Source: Pseudomonadota bacterium | GTDB lineage: Bacteria; Myxococcota_A; Polyangia; Polyangiales; Polyangiaceae | Assembly (NCBI GenBank): GCA_023398955.1 | Contig: JAEWRL010000122.1 | Coordinates: 32,172 to 96,171, forward strand | Reading direction: 5' to 3' | DNA length: 64,000 nucleotides | Made by a program: the position numbers and the translations under genes | The notes under the pieces: model-generated | Databases searched by the model: none | What the model was told of the DNA's origin: nothing | What the model saw: the letters and a program-made list of their open reading frames with translations, nothing else | In this document: positions 1 to 7,237 of the stretch, one piece after another | Layout of the letters: each line of letters begins with the position of its first letter | How positions within the stretch are numbered: position 1 is the stretch's first letter

Positions 1-465
1 TCGCCCTTGGAGAACGGAGAGCCTCTGGGCCACGCGACGCTGGAGGGGCTGCGGACCGCGGCCAGTTCCGCGCAGAACGTCCGCCAACGTGAACTGGTCG
101 AGGTGCCCGAGGAAGCTGTCCGTCGCGTCTCGCAGGATGGGTTTGAGACTGCAAACGGGGGTGATGAAGCATTCCTCGCCTCGGGCACGCAGGCACGGCA
201 CGGCCCCGAGCTCATTCTCCAGCTGCCGGATGGCCGTCCCCAGGTTGATCTCTTCCGGAGCCTGCGCGAGACGCACCCCGCCCATTTTACCGCGGATCGT
301 TTCCACGTAGCCGAGGCGCGCAAGGTGTTGAACTACCTTCGCCAGATGATTCTCGGAGATCCGGAACGTCGTACAGATCGCAGACGTCGTGACCCTCTCG
401 GGTGCGCTGAGGGCGAGCACGAGAAGCGTCCGGAGCGCATAGTCGGTGTGTGCGGTGAGTTGCAT
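1..465 (-). CDS. nsrR: NsrR-like Rrf2-family nitric-oxide-sensing repressor (C-terminus beyond window)
   Basis: Reading the minus strand from an ATG at 463-465 gives 155 codons without a stop, running off the window start. The N-terminus MQLTAHTDYALRTLLVLAL and the following winged-helix region are typical of Rrf2 regulators. Three cysteines at residues 91, 99 and 105 (PC-x7-C-x5-C) have the spacing known for the iron-sulfur ligands of Bacillus NsrR. NsrR proteins release DNA when NO attacks the cluster. The gene lies 14 nt behind a reductase gene and in the same direction as a truncated haemoglobin, which fits control of NO detoxification. IscR is the main alternative, but the Cys spacing and neighbours favour NsrR. 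The C-terminus is not visible. Confidence 0.85.
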   Translation of the reverse strand, partial: MQLTAHTDYALRTLLVLALSAPERVTTSAICTTFRISENHLAKVVQHLARLGYVETIRGKMGGVRLAQAPEEINLGTAIRQLENELGAVPCLRARGEECFITPVCSLKPILRDATDSFLGHLDQFTLADVLRGTGRGPQPLQRRVAQRLSVLQGR

Positions 466-479
466 CGGCGAGCTTCCGC

Positions 480-1466
480 TTAGCTCGCCTGGTGGCGCGT
501 GAGCACGAAGGGATCGCTATGAATCGCCTGCATGGCGGCCCCGGCCAAGAAGCACTGTCGCTTCAAGCCGTGCACGAGCTGTGGGTTTCCACAGAGGTAG
601 ACCCGGTACCCCGCCAGCTGGGGAAACCTCTCCGCCAAGAGCGCTGGAAGCCCCCCGGACACGGTCGCCGGAGCCGAGGTGTCCTCACTCGAGCCGGGCA
701 CCGCACCGAGCACGTCCTCGATGTAGACGAAGTGTTCGTGGCGGGCCTCGAGCTCCCGAAGCTCCTCCCGGAGATAGAGACGCTCCACGCTCGTTGCGCC
801 GTGAAGCAGATGAATGGGGGCGGCATGATCCTGCTCCAGGGCGGTTCGCACTACGCCCAGCAAGGGGGCGAGCCCCGTCCCCGTACCAACGAGCAGCAGC
901 CTCTCGTCGCGCCGCCCCGAGTACACGCACTCCCCGGCTGGACCGCGGAGTTCCAGGGGGGCACCCGGATTCGTCGTGACGAAGGTGCTCATCGCGCCCC
1001 CCGGAAGCCGCGCCACGTGCAGCTCGATCAGCTCGTCCGACTCGCGACTGGCGATGGAATAGGATCTCGTGAGGCCATCTGCCGGACGGGTGACATGGAC
1101 GAACTGGCCCGCGAGAAACTCGAACTGGGGGGGGCGTTCGATGAACACCCGGAAGATCTCGGAACGAACCTCCTCGACGGCCAGGATTCGGCTGGGGAAC
1201 GCGGGAAGCTCGTCGTCACAGACGAGCTCGGGACTCTCCTCCACCGGGCACTGACATGCGAGGAAGAAGTTCTGGGTCACGAGCGATCTCGCCAGACCCT
1301 TTTGAGTCGCTGGCGGAGGCGCGGATTTCCCCTGCACCAGGCAAGACTGGCAGACTCCCGCGCGACAGGACGAGCGCACGGGGACCTCATTTCTCATCAG
1401 ACAATCGAGCACGCTCTCCCCAGGCTGGGCAGAGAGAGGCATCCCTTTGTAGATCAGCTTTGACAT
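480..1466 (-). CDS. 2Fe-2S ferredoxin / FAD / NAD(P) oxidoreductase, probable haemoglobin reductase
   Basis: A 328-aa three-domain electron-transfer protein. Residues 1-90 form a plant-type ferredoxin domain with Cys34, Cys39, Cys42 and Cys71 (C-x4-C-x2-C...LACQCP). An FAD domain carries the RSYSIAS flavin motif, and an NAD domain carries LLLVGTGTGLAPLL and YLCGNP. The organisation is that of Hcr, phenol hydroxylase and MMO reductases, which pass electrons from NADH to a partner. The reading frame is open further upstream, but MSKLIYKG at 1466 is preceded by AGGAG and begins the domain. It sits 87 nt behind the truncated haemoglobin and 14 nt before nsrR, so I infer that it re-reduces the globin, jointly replacing a flavohaemoglobin. 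Confidence 0.85.
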   Translation of the reverse strand: MSKLIYKGMPLSAQPGESVLDCLMRNEVPVRSSCRAGVCQSCLVQGKSAPPPATQKGLARSLVTQNFFLACQCPVEESPELVCDDELPAFPSRILAVEEVRSEIFRVFIERPPQFEFLAGQFVHVTRPADGLTRSYSIASRESDELIELHVARLPGGAMSTFVTTNPGAPLELRGPAGECVYSGRRDERLLLVGTGTGLAPLLGVVRTALEQDHAAPIHLLHGATSVERLYLREELRELEARHEHFVYIEDVLGAVPGSSEDTSAPATVSGGLPALLAERFPQLAGYRVYLCGNPQLVHGLKRQCFLAGAAMQAIHSDPFVLTRHQAS

Positions 1467-1553
1467 CGCAAACTCGTCGCTCCTGCAGCCGCACCGACCT
1501 CGCGCTCGAGGTGGACTCACACCCGATTCGTCTCGTCACCTGGTTGAAGAGGG

Positions 1554-1919
1554 CTACCGATTGAGAACGTCGTCCTTCACGCTCTCCGCAATCGTTGCGA
1601 CTCCCGCGACGTCCTCATTTCCCACGCCGAGCTCGCGCAAGGTGGAGGAGAGGTGCTCCATGACGGCACCGAAGTGCTCTTCCGTCAGGTTCATCCCGGC
1701 ATGCGCGCGGCGCATGTCTTGTCCCGTATAGTGGTTGGGGCCACCGAAGGCCATCGTGAGAAACGCCTTCTGCTTCACGTGTTGTCGCTCCATGTCCACG
1801 GTGTCGAAGAAGTGACGAATTCGCTCGTCCTGGAGGACCTTTCGATAGAAGACATCCACCGCAGTGTTGACGGCGGCATCACCACCCAGGCGCTCGAACA
1901 GGGTCTTTTGATCGTTCAT
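1554..1919 (-). CDS. Group 1 truncated haemoglobin (TrHbN type)
   Basis: A 121-aa 2-on-2 globin beginning MNDQKTLFERLGG. The usual landmarks are present: Tyr25 (B10), Gln50 in the E helix, the AFGGPNHYTGQDM loop, and the proximal histidine in MRRAHAGMNL (His73). Group 1 truncated haemoglobins commonly oxidise NO to nitrate when re-reduced by a partner. The ATG at 1917-1919 is preceded by TTTAGGAG; a longer in-frame extension lacks globin similarity. The gene leads a minus-strand unit with a ferredoxin-type reductase and an NsrR-like repressor, and an NsrR-like inverted repeat lies directly upstream. A NO dioxygenase role is inferred from this context. Confidence 0.9.
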   Translation of the reverse strand: MNDQKTLFERLGGDAAVNTAVDVFYRKVLQDERIRHFFDTVDMERQHVKQKAFLTMAFGGPNHYTGQDMRRAHAGMNLTEEHFGAVMEHLSSTLRELGVGNEDVAGVATIAESVKDDVLNR

Positions 1920-1935
1920 TTTTTGACAGCTCCTA

Positions 1936-1958
1936 AAGTGGTATTCGACATACCGGTT
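1936..1958 (-). promoter_or_regulatory. Candidate NsrR operator upstream of the truncated haemoglobin
   Basis: The segment has the 11-1-11 layout of an NsrR box. Half-sites AAGTGGTATTC and (reverse complement) AACCGGTATGT flank a central G at 1947. The core GGTAT-N5-ATACC is a perfect inverted repeat (1940-1944 and 1950-1954). It ends 17 nt before the globin start codon, overlapping the expected promoter/leader, so binding would repress. Resemblance to the published AAGATGYATTT half-site is partial. Confidence 0.55.
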
Positions 1959-2263
1959 TAAAGTCGGATCGGCAAGGTGTTTGTTCCCGGCAAATGCGCG
2001 CTCGCCTCGGGCCGAGAGCGTGAGGGGTCGCTGCTCAGCAGCGCGACCGCTCGGCCGGGCTTGACCCATCGGTGACTGGGGCTAGATTGCTCAGATGCGA
2101 ACCGCGCTCGTCCCCACGCACCCGCAGACCAAGCGCTGGCAAGGTCTGCGGCCGGCGACGTGAGCGTTCCTACCCATTGAAACCCTCACTTCCTGGTCGC
2201 GCCGACCGGGTAGTGCGTTCGCCCAGTCGTCCCGGCCTCTTCGACCCGGCAAAGGGCTGAACG

Positions 2264-2674
2264 ATGTCACATCCTCCAATTGTCGTCACCACTCAGGATT
2301 ACGACAGGCTCCACAGCGTTCTCGAACCAATACTCGCAGCCTCGACCAGCGACCACCTCGAGCTGCTCGTGCAGGAGCTCGAACGAGCGCAGGTCGTCCC
2401 TCCCCATGAGCTCGCTCCCGATGTCGTGAGCATGAACTCGGAGTTCGTCTACGAGGATCTCGCGACCGGGAAGCGACGTGCTGCCCGGCTCGTGTACCCC
2501 GGCGAGGCAGACATCGACCGCGGCTGGATCTCCGTCTTCGCTCCCCTCGGCTCCGCTCTGCTTGGTCTGCGCGTCGGCCACGAGATCGACTGGGCGATGC
2601 CCAGTGGCGTCCGCCGCCTCAAGGTCATCGAGATATCCTATCAACCCGAGGCAGCTGGCGACTTGTCGCTCTGA
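2264..2674 (+). CDS. rnk: Rnk/GreA-GreB C-terminal-like transcription factor
   Basis: A 136-aa protein with the Rnk layout. A short N-terminal helical region (about residues 8-50) precedes a GreA/GreB-type FKBP-like domain (about 52-130) with VSMNSEFVYEDL, YPGEADIDRGWISV and APLGSALLGLRVGHEIDW. Rnk binds RNA polymerase near the secondary channel and was named as a regulator of nucleoside diphosphate kinase. It lacks the long coiled coil needed for transcript cleavage. It stands alone on the plus strand, divergent from the globin operon. The start ATG at 2264 begins the conserved region (PPIVVTTQDYDRL). Confidence 0.85.
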   Translation: MSHPPIVVTTQDYDRLHSVLEPILAASTSDHLELLVQELERAQVVPPHELAPDVVSMNSEFVYEDLATGKRRAARLVYPGEADIDRGWISVFAPLGSALLGLRVGHEIDWAMPSGVRRLKVIEISYQPEAAGDLSL

Positions 2675-2744
2675 GACGTCCCACGAAGGAGTGTGTTCCA
2701 CCGCCGCGGCGTAGCAGCCAGAGAAACGCCCGCTCGAATGCGCC

Positions 2745-2923
2745 TCACCGCGTGTCGAGATCCTTATGGCGATGGCCGGACACGCCGCTCATGAGAATGA
2801 ACTTGACGGGCGCTGCGCGTTGCAGCGCTTCGACCCCACGGCACAGGCGCGTCGTCGCTCTCGTGACACCCGCGCGCCTGTGTGTCCGGTGCCGCCAACG
2901 AGAAGAACGGTCTGTTGCTTCGG
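2745..2923 (-). pseudogene. Remnant of an NAD(P)-binding (NmrA/SDR-like) oxidoreductase
   Basis: From the ATG at 2921-2923 the minus strand reads MPKQQTVLLVGGTGHTGARV, a typical Rossmann start with GGTGHTG. After about 20 residues the frame loses similarity. A second piece, in another frame and ending at 2745, reads AAPVKFILMSGVSGHRHKD, which resembles the strand 'VKRFVLMSSVS' found about 60-70 residues later in such enzymes. The best explanation is a gene with an internal deletion and a frameshift, truncated at both ends. No complete copy is nearby. The rest of 2675-3195 shows nothing else recognisable. Confidence 0.55.
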
Positions 2924-3195
2924 CATACCTACGTCTCCCTCGACTGCGGCGGGAACACAAGCGCCGAACCCGTGTCAAGCCCCAAATAGCACCACGATGC
3001 CCCGTGCTGCGGCGAGTATTGGGACACTATGGGGCCGAGCGCAGGGACGTTCGCATCTTCAACTAAACTCCCCAAAGACTCGGCCGTTTACGTCCTTTGC
3101 GCCCTGGCTCTGTCTCCATCGCCTTGACGGTACGGCGGGCGTCCCTTTTCCGGAGAGGCGACGCTCACGTCATCACAACACCGTTGAGGTCTTGC

Positions 3196-5127
3196 ATGAA
3201 ACTGCGCTACCTTGCCTTGTCACTCCTCGTCGCAGCTTGCGGAAGCAATGAAGCGCCTGCATCGCGCTCCTCGTCGAATCAGCTAGACGGGAAGCTGGTG
3301 CAAATGAACGAGTCCGCGATCGACGCGCAGCGTACTGCCACGGCATTGGCGGAGCTGGTGCTGGGCACCAACGGCATCGCGGACAGAGCCAAGGCGATTC
3401 GAACGATGCCCGTCGCCACCGTCGCTGAGATCGCAGCCTGGCGAGCGGAGCGTGACGAGCTCCGACGACAACTGCAGGAGGCCACGGACGACGCCGCGCG
3501 TTTCGCCCTGCAGGCTTACGCCGTGGAGACCAATCGTCGCGCGTTCATCGAGGAGCAGGCGCTCGGTTTCCCTTGGGGAGAGGTGCTGACAGCCTCCACC
3601 ACGAGCAGCGAGATCGCCAGCACACGACAGCCGCTCGTCCTGGAGGTCATGGCCGTGGCTACCCTCGGCATCGGGGCCTACCGCTTCTTGAAGGGCTTCG
3701 GTGAGCTCGCCGACAACACCCAGCGCATGGTGTACAGCACGGCAAACGGCGACGACTCCAGTCGCGGGGCCGTGATCGCCATTCTTCGAGGAAAGGGCGT
3801 CGAGATTCCCGAGAGCGCCACCGCCGAGGAGGTGATCGAAGCCTTCGATGATCAACCACGCGATCTGAGGCGAACCATCACCTCCGAGGTCGAACAGTGG
3901 AATGAATCGAAGTTCGACGACCCCGATCCGGCCGTCTCGGACGCCGTCGAAGGACGGGTTCAAGAGGCTCGCGACGACGTCCCGGAGATCGCGAACGAGG
4001 CCGGGGCGTTCGGCACCACTCAGACGGTCAGTCTGGTTCAAGCGGTGACGGGCGGGGTCGGCAGCGTGGTCGGCGGAGTGCCGGGTGCCACGGCCGATCT
4101 CGTGCTGACGGCTACCGAGATGAATCCCACAGACATCGTTCAGCGTAACGTTACCGTATACGTTGCCGCTGGCGAGAAGGTGACCCCGCCGACGGAAACC
4201 ACGCCGATGCTCCCCGCGGAAGCAGTCCAAACCATCGAACGGGCCGAGGCTGGGGATCCGACTGTCAATCCAGAGGAGCTCAAGGAAGCGGCCTCGGCGC
4301 TCATCAAGGAGGTAACCGACGAGCTTCGGCTGCGGTTCGGTCCGGGCGTGCAGCTAGCCCAGAGGATCGCGCTCTCGACGGGTTCTCTATCAGGGACGAC
4401 CCAAGCTGACGGCACCGTGGAGCATGCGGTCACCTTGTCCCTGCCCGGTTTCCAGAACGGTGAAAGCGCTGAGGTCGTCGTGGTTCGCGAAGGCCACCTA
4501 CCGCACGAAGTGGCAACTCATGTACTTGGCCCGACCAACGCGCTCGTGCTCGATAGCCCGCCGCTGCTCGGTACGATTTCCGTCGAGTCGTCACCCGGCG
4601 CGGTGGATCCCTCTGGCTCTCAGCTCTACTCAGTCACCGGCCACGTCGTTCGCGTCCCGGCCGGGACCGAGCTACTGTGCCAAGGGGTCAACGCCATCTG
4701 TTCGCCGTCGTCGGCGCCAGTGTTCGGGGACAGCAGTGTTACCTTCAACGTTCAGGTCTTTGGTAGCGCTCAGCTCAGGCTGGTCCGGCATGACACAGGC
4801 GAGTCCTATTCGCTGAGCTTGAAAGCCCAAGGCGCCCCGCCCGACGCCAACGACGCCCCAGGGAACCTCGATCCAGCCCTCATCGGCACCTGGACCTTCT
4901 ACGATGGTGACGACGAGTTTTCCTGGGTATTCCACGCCGACGGAACGTGCGTCCAGTCGACCCCGGCAGGGGACTATGATTGGGAATGGACCATCGAGAA
5001 TGGGCAGCTGAAGCTCTTCGTCGGCGGAGGTACCCCCGCCTACATGCAGTACATGATCGAAGGCAGCCAGCTCTACTTCTGGGCCGACACGCTCGAGACC
5101 TGGGCACTTCCCTTCACCAAAGCGTGA
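3196..5127 (+). CDS. Large secreted lipoprotein with C-terminal lipocalin-like domain
   Basis: A 643-aa protein. The start at 3196 (MKLRYLALSLLVAACGS) is chosen because a lipobox (VAAC) follows and GAGG precedes it; the open frame extends upstream without meaning. After the lipid anchor comes a helical, acidic region (about residues 25-260), a Thr/Val-rich central part (about 260-420), beta-rich segments resembling Ig-like or PEGA-type folds (about 425-540) and a C-terminal domain with LIGTWTFYDGDDEF...WTIENGQLKL...SQLYFW. That last pattern is common in lipocalin-like secreted proteins. It stands alone, convergent with the catalase. I do not recognise a specific function. Confidence 0.75.
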   Translation: MKLRYLALSLLVAACGSNEAPASRSSSNQLDGKLVQMNESAIDAQRTATALAELVLGTNGIADRAKAIRTMPVATVAEIAAWRAERDELRRQLQEATDDAARFALQAYAVETNRRAFIEEQALGFPWGEVLTASTTSSEIASTRQPLVLEVMAVATLGIGAYRFLKGFGELADNTQRMVYSTANGDDSSRGAVIAILRGKGVEIPESATAEEVIEAFDDQPRDLRRTITSEVEQWNESKFDDPDPAVSDAVEGRVQEARDDVPEIANEAGAFGTTQTVSLVQAVTGGVGSVVGGVPGATADLVLTATEMNPTDIVQRNVTVYVAAGEKVTPPTETTPMLPAEAVQTIERAEAGDPTVNPEELKEAASALIKEVTDELRLRFGPGVQLAQRIALSTGSLSGTTQADGTVEHAVTLSLPGFQNGESAEVVVVREGHLPHEVATHVLGPTNALVLDSPPLLGTISVESSPGAVDPSGSQLYSVTGHVVRVPAGTELLCQGVNAICSPSSAPVFGDSSVTFNVQVFGSAQLRLVRHDTGESYSLSLKAQGAPPDANDAPGNLDPALIGTWTFYDGDDEFSWVFHADGTCVQSTPAGDYDWEWTIENGQLKLFVGGGTPAYMQYMIEGSQLYFWADTLETWALPFTKA

Positions 5128-5167
5128 GCGTGCGGCTCATGCCGCCCGTTTACCCCCCCTGGGGCTC

Positions 5168-5182
5168 GGGCGGCAGCCGCCC
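5168..5182. terminator. GC-rich hairpin between convergent genes
   Basis: GGGCGGC-A-GCCGCCC is a perfect inverted repeat between the convergent lipoprotein and catalase genes. There is no T-run on either side, so it could be a bidirectional transcript end or simply an mRNA-stabilising hairpin. Confidence 0.35.
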
Positions 5183-5236
5183 CGCTAGGAAGCGTCTACA
5201 AAAGAGGGATTCTAGCCCAGGACACGGAGCGCCGGC

Positions 5237-6685
5237 TTAGGTCCTGAGCCCGCTCGCAATACAATCACCGACGTGCTCGTCGATCTTTCGCCAGTACTCG
5301 ACGGCGCGTTGCAGAACAGGTTCGGTGACTCCCTTCTGCAGGTGACCAACGACATTCGACACGAGGCGGTCTCGCTGGGCGTCATCCATCACGTCGCGTA
5401 CCAGCTTGCCGGCCTGACCAAAGTCGTCATCGTCCTTGCGCAGGGTCTGGGCGGTGCGGACGAACTCCCCATCTGCTGACCAAACGGCGACCTCCGGATA
5501 GCGATCGCTATCCGCACGAGGGCCTCCCTTGGAGTTGGGCGCATAAACGGGATCAGTGACATTCTCGAGCCGCATCGCCCCGTCTTTGCTGTAGCTATGC
5601 ACGGGTACCCGCGGGCGGTTGACGGGGATCTGCTTATAGTTGACGCCGAGGCGGGCGCGGTGAGCATCAGCGTAGGCGAAGAGCCTTGCGAGCAGCATCC
5701 TGTCAGGGCTCACCCCGATACCAGGAACCAAGCTATTGGGCTCGAATGCGGCCTGCTCGATCTCAGTATGAAAGTCCGTCGGATTACGAGTGAGGGTCAA
5801 CGTGCCAACGTCGTGCAGCGGATAGTCGGAATGCGGCCAGACCTTCGTCAGGTCGAAAGGATTGTAGCGATACGTCTTGGCGTCCTCGAATGGCATGATC
5901 TGGACCTTGAGCGTCCAACTCGGATGGTCTCCACACCGAATGGCCTCGAAGAGGTCGCGCCGATGGTAGTCGGCGTCAGCCCCCGCGAGCCTGTCCGCCT
6001 CTTCTTGCGATAGGTAATCGATTCCTTGGTGGGTCTTGAAATGGTACTTGACCCAGAACCGCGCGCCTGCGGCGTTGATCCACATGTAAGTATGGCTCGA
6101 GTAGCCGTTCATGTGCCGCCACGTCTTCGGTATCCCTCGATCGCCCATGAGCCAAGCGACTTGGTGGGCGGATTCGGGCGAGAGGGTCCAAAAATCCCAC
6201 TGCATGTCGTGGTCGCGAAGGCCGTTGTCGGCGCGCCGTTTCTGGGAGCGAATGAAGTGTTGAAACTTCATTGGGTCCCGCACGAAGAAGACCGGTGTGT
6301 TGTTCCCCACCATATCGTAGTTCCCCTCGGTCGTGTAGAACTTCAGAGCGAAACCCCGGGGATCCCGCCAGGTGTCCGGACTTCCCCGTTCACCGGCGAC
6401 GGTGGAGAAACGGAGGAGCGTGTCGGTCTTGATGCCTGGCTGGAATACGGCAGCCTTGGTGAAGCTGCTAACGTCATGGGTAACCTGGAAATGGCCGAAA
6501 GCGCCTGCTCCCTTGGCGTGAGGCTGCCGCTCGGCGATGCGCTCACGGTTGAAGTTGGCCATCTGCTCGATGAGATAGTGGTCATGGAGAAGGATGGGAC
6601 CGTCGGGTCCAACCGTCAGTGAGTGCTCATCGCTCGACACCGGGATACCGGCATCGTTTGTCGTCGGCTTGCGTTCGTCTGTCAT
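5237..6685 (-). CDS. katA: Monofunctional haem catalase (clade 3, small subunit)
   Basis: A 482-aa protein, the usual length for small-subunit catalases that convert hydrogen peroxide to water and oxygen in the cytoplasm. Key elements are visible: the distal histidine in RERIAERQPHAKG (His56), the asparagine in NYDMVGNNTPVFFVRDP, and the proximal haem tyrosine in RLFAYADAHRARLG (about residue 337) followed by NYKQIPVNRP. The ATG at 6685 is preceded by GAGGAGG at good distance. A perfect 9-bp inverted repeat lies about 47-78 nt upstream. The gene is single, convergent with the lipoprotein. Confidence 0.97.
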   Translation of the reverse strand: MTDERKPTTNDAGIPVSSDEHSLTVGPDGPILLHDHYLIEQMANFNRERIAERQPHAKGAGAFGHFQVTHDVSSFTKAAVFQPGIKTDTLLRFSTVAGERGSPDTWRDPRGFALKFYTTEGNYDMVGNNTPVFFVRDPMKFQHFIRSQKRRADNGLRDHDMQWDFWTLSPESAHQVAWLMGDRGIPKTWRHMNGYSSHTYMWINAAGARFWVKYHFKTHQGIDYLSQEEADRLAGADADYHRRDLFEAIRCGDHPSWTLKVQIMPFEDAKTYRYNPFDLTKVWPHSDYPLHDVGTLTLTRNPTDFHTEIEQAAFEPNSLVPGIGVSPDRMLLARLFAYADAHRARLGVNYKQIPVNRPRVPVHSYSKDGAMRLENVTDPVYAPNSKGGPRADSDRYPEVAVWSADGEFVRTAQTLRKDDDDFGQAGKLVRDVMDDAQRDRLVSNVVGHLQKGVTEPVLQRAVEYWRKIDEHVGDCIASGLRT

Positions 6686-6731
6686 GGCGTGTCCCTCCTC
6701 GATGACTCACCAGTTCCGCGTGCAGCATGCA

Positions 6732-6763
6732 CGATATGTGCCGTCCCAATGAGCCACATATCG
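6732..6763. promoter_or_regulatory. Inverted repeat upstream of catalase, candidate operator
   Basis: CGATATGTG (6732-6740) and CACATATCG (6755-6763) are perfect 9-bp arms with a 14-nt spacer, 47-78 nt upstream of the catalase ATG. The position fits a binding site for a dimeric peroxide-responsive regulator, but the sequence does not clearly match OxyR or Fur/PerR boxes. Confidence 0.45.
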
Positions 6764-7237
6764 CGCGGATCGCCGTCCCCAACCGCGACACATTGCCTCA
6801 CTGTGGCTATTCACCTCGCGGCCGCCGTGCGAGCCTCGCAGTAATCTCAGACTTATTTGGACGGGCGGCCCACTACACCATCCATGCACTAGTGGCCCGG
6901 TTTCCGGCTATCGCCTGCACTCGCCATCGTCGATCGCTACGCGCGTCTCACGGCATCGACGCGAGGTTGTCAGCTCGCAAACACCTCCTCTCGATGAGAT
7001 CGGCCCCAGCACCGCCGGGTACCAGTGCCTGCCCCTTCTTCGCCATCTCCACGATGAATCTCTCAACCGTGCGCAGGTTCCGACCGTCGGCGGAAGGCGC
7101 TGCACGGCGAGCCAGATGGTGTCGCGAGGCCCTTAGCCGGACTCAATGCGGTACGAAGGGCGCGGACGTTGGCTCGCCGTGACCAGCAGCTGGCGACGGA
7201 GAGAGTGCGACGCGGGAGATGAGGCTTAGGACGTGAT
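6764..7237. other. Intergenic region, possible short coding remnant
   Basis: No complete gene is visible between the catalase and the esterase. On the minus strand around 6955-7090 one frame reads NLRTVERFIVEMAKKGQALV and continues to a stop near 6955 with coding-like third-position GC. It is too short to assign and may be a gene fragment or chance. Confidence 0.3.

Noticed and set aside
492..1463. A 323-codon plus-strand open frame
   Set aside because: It is antisense to the well-supported ferredoxin-type reductase, and its product has no recognisable motif.
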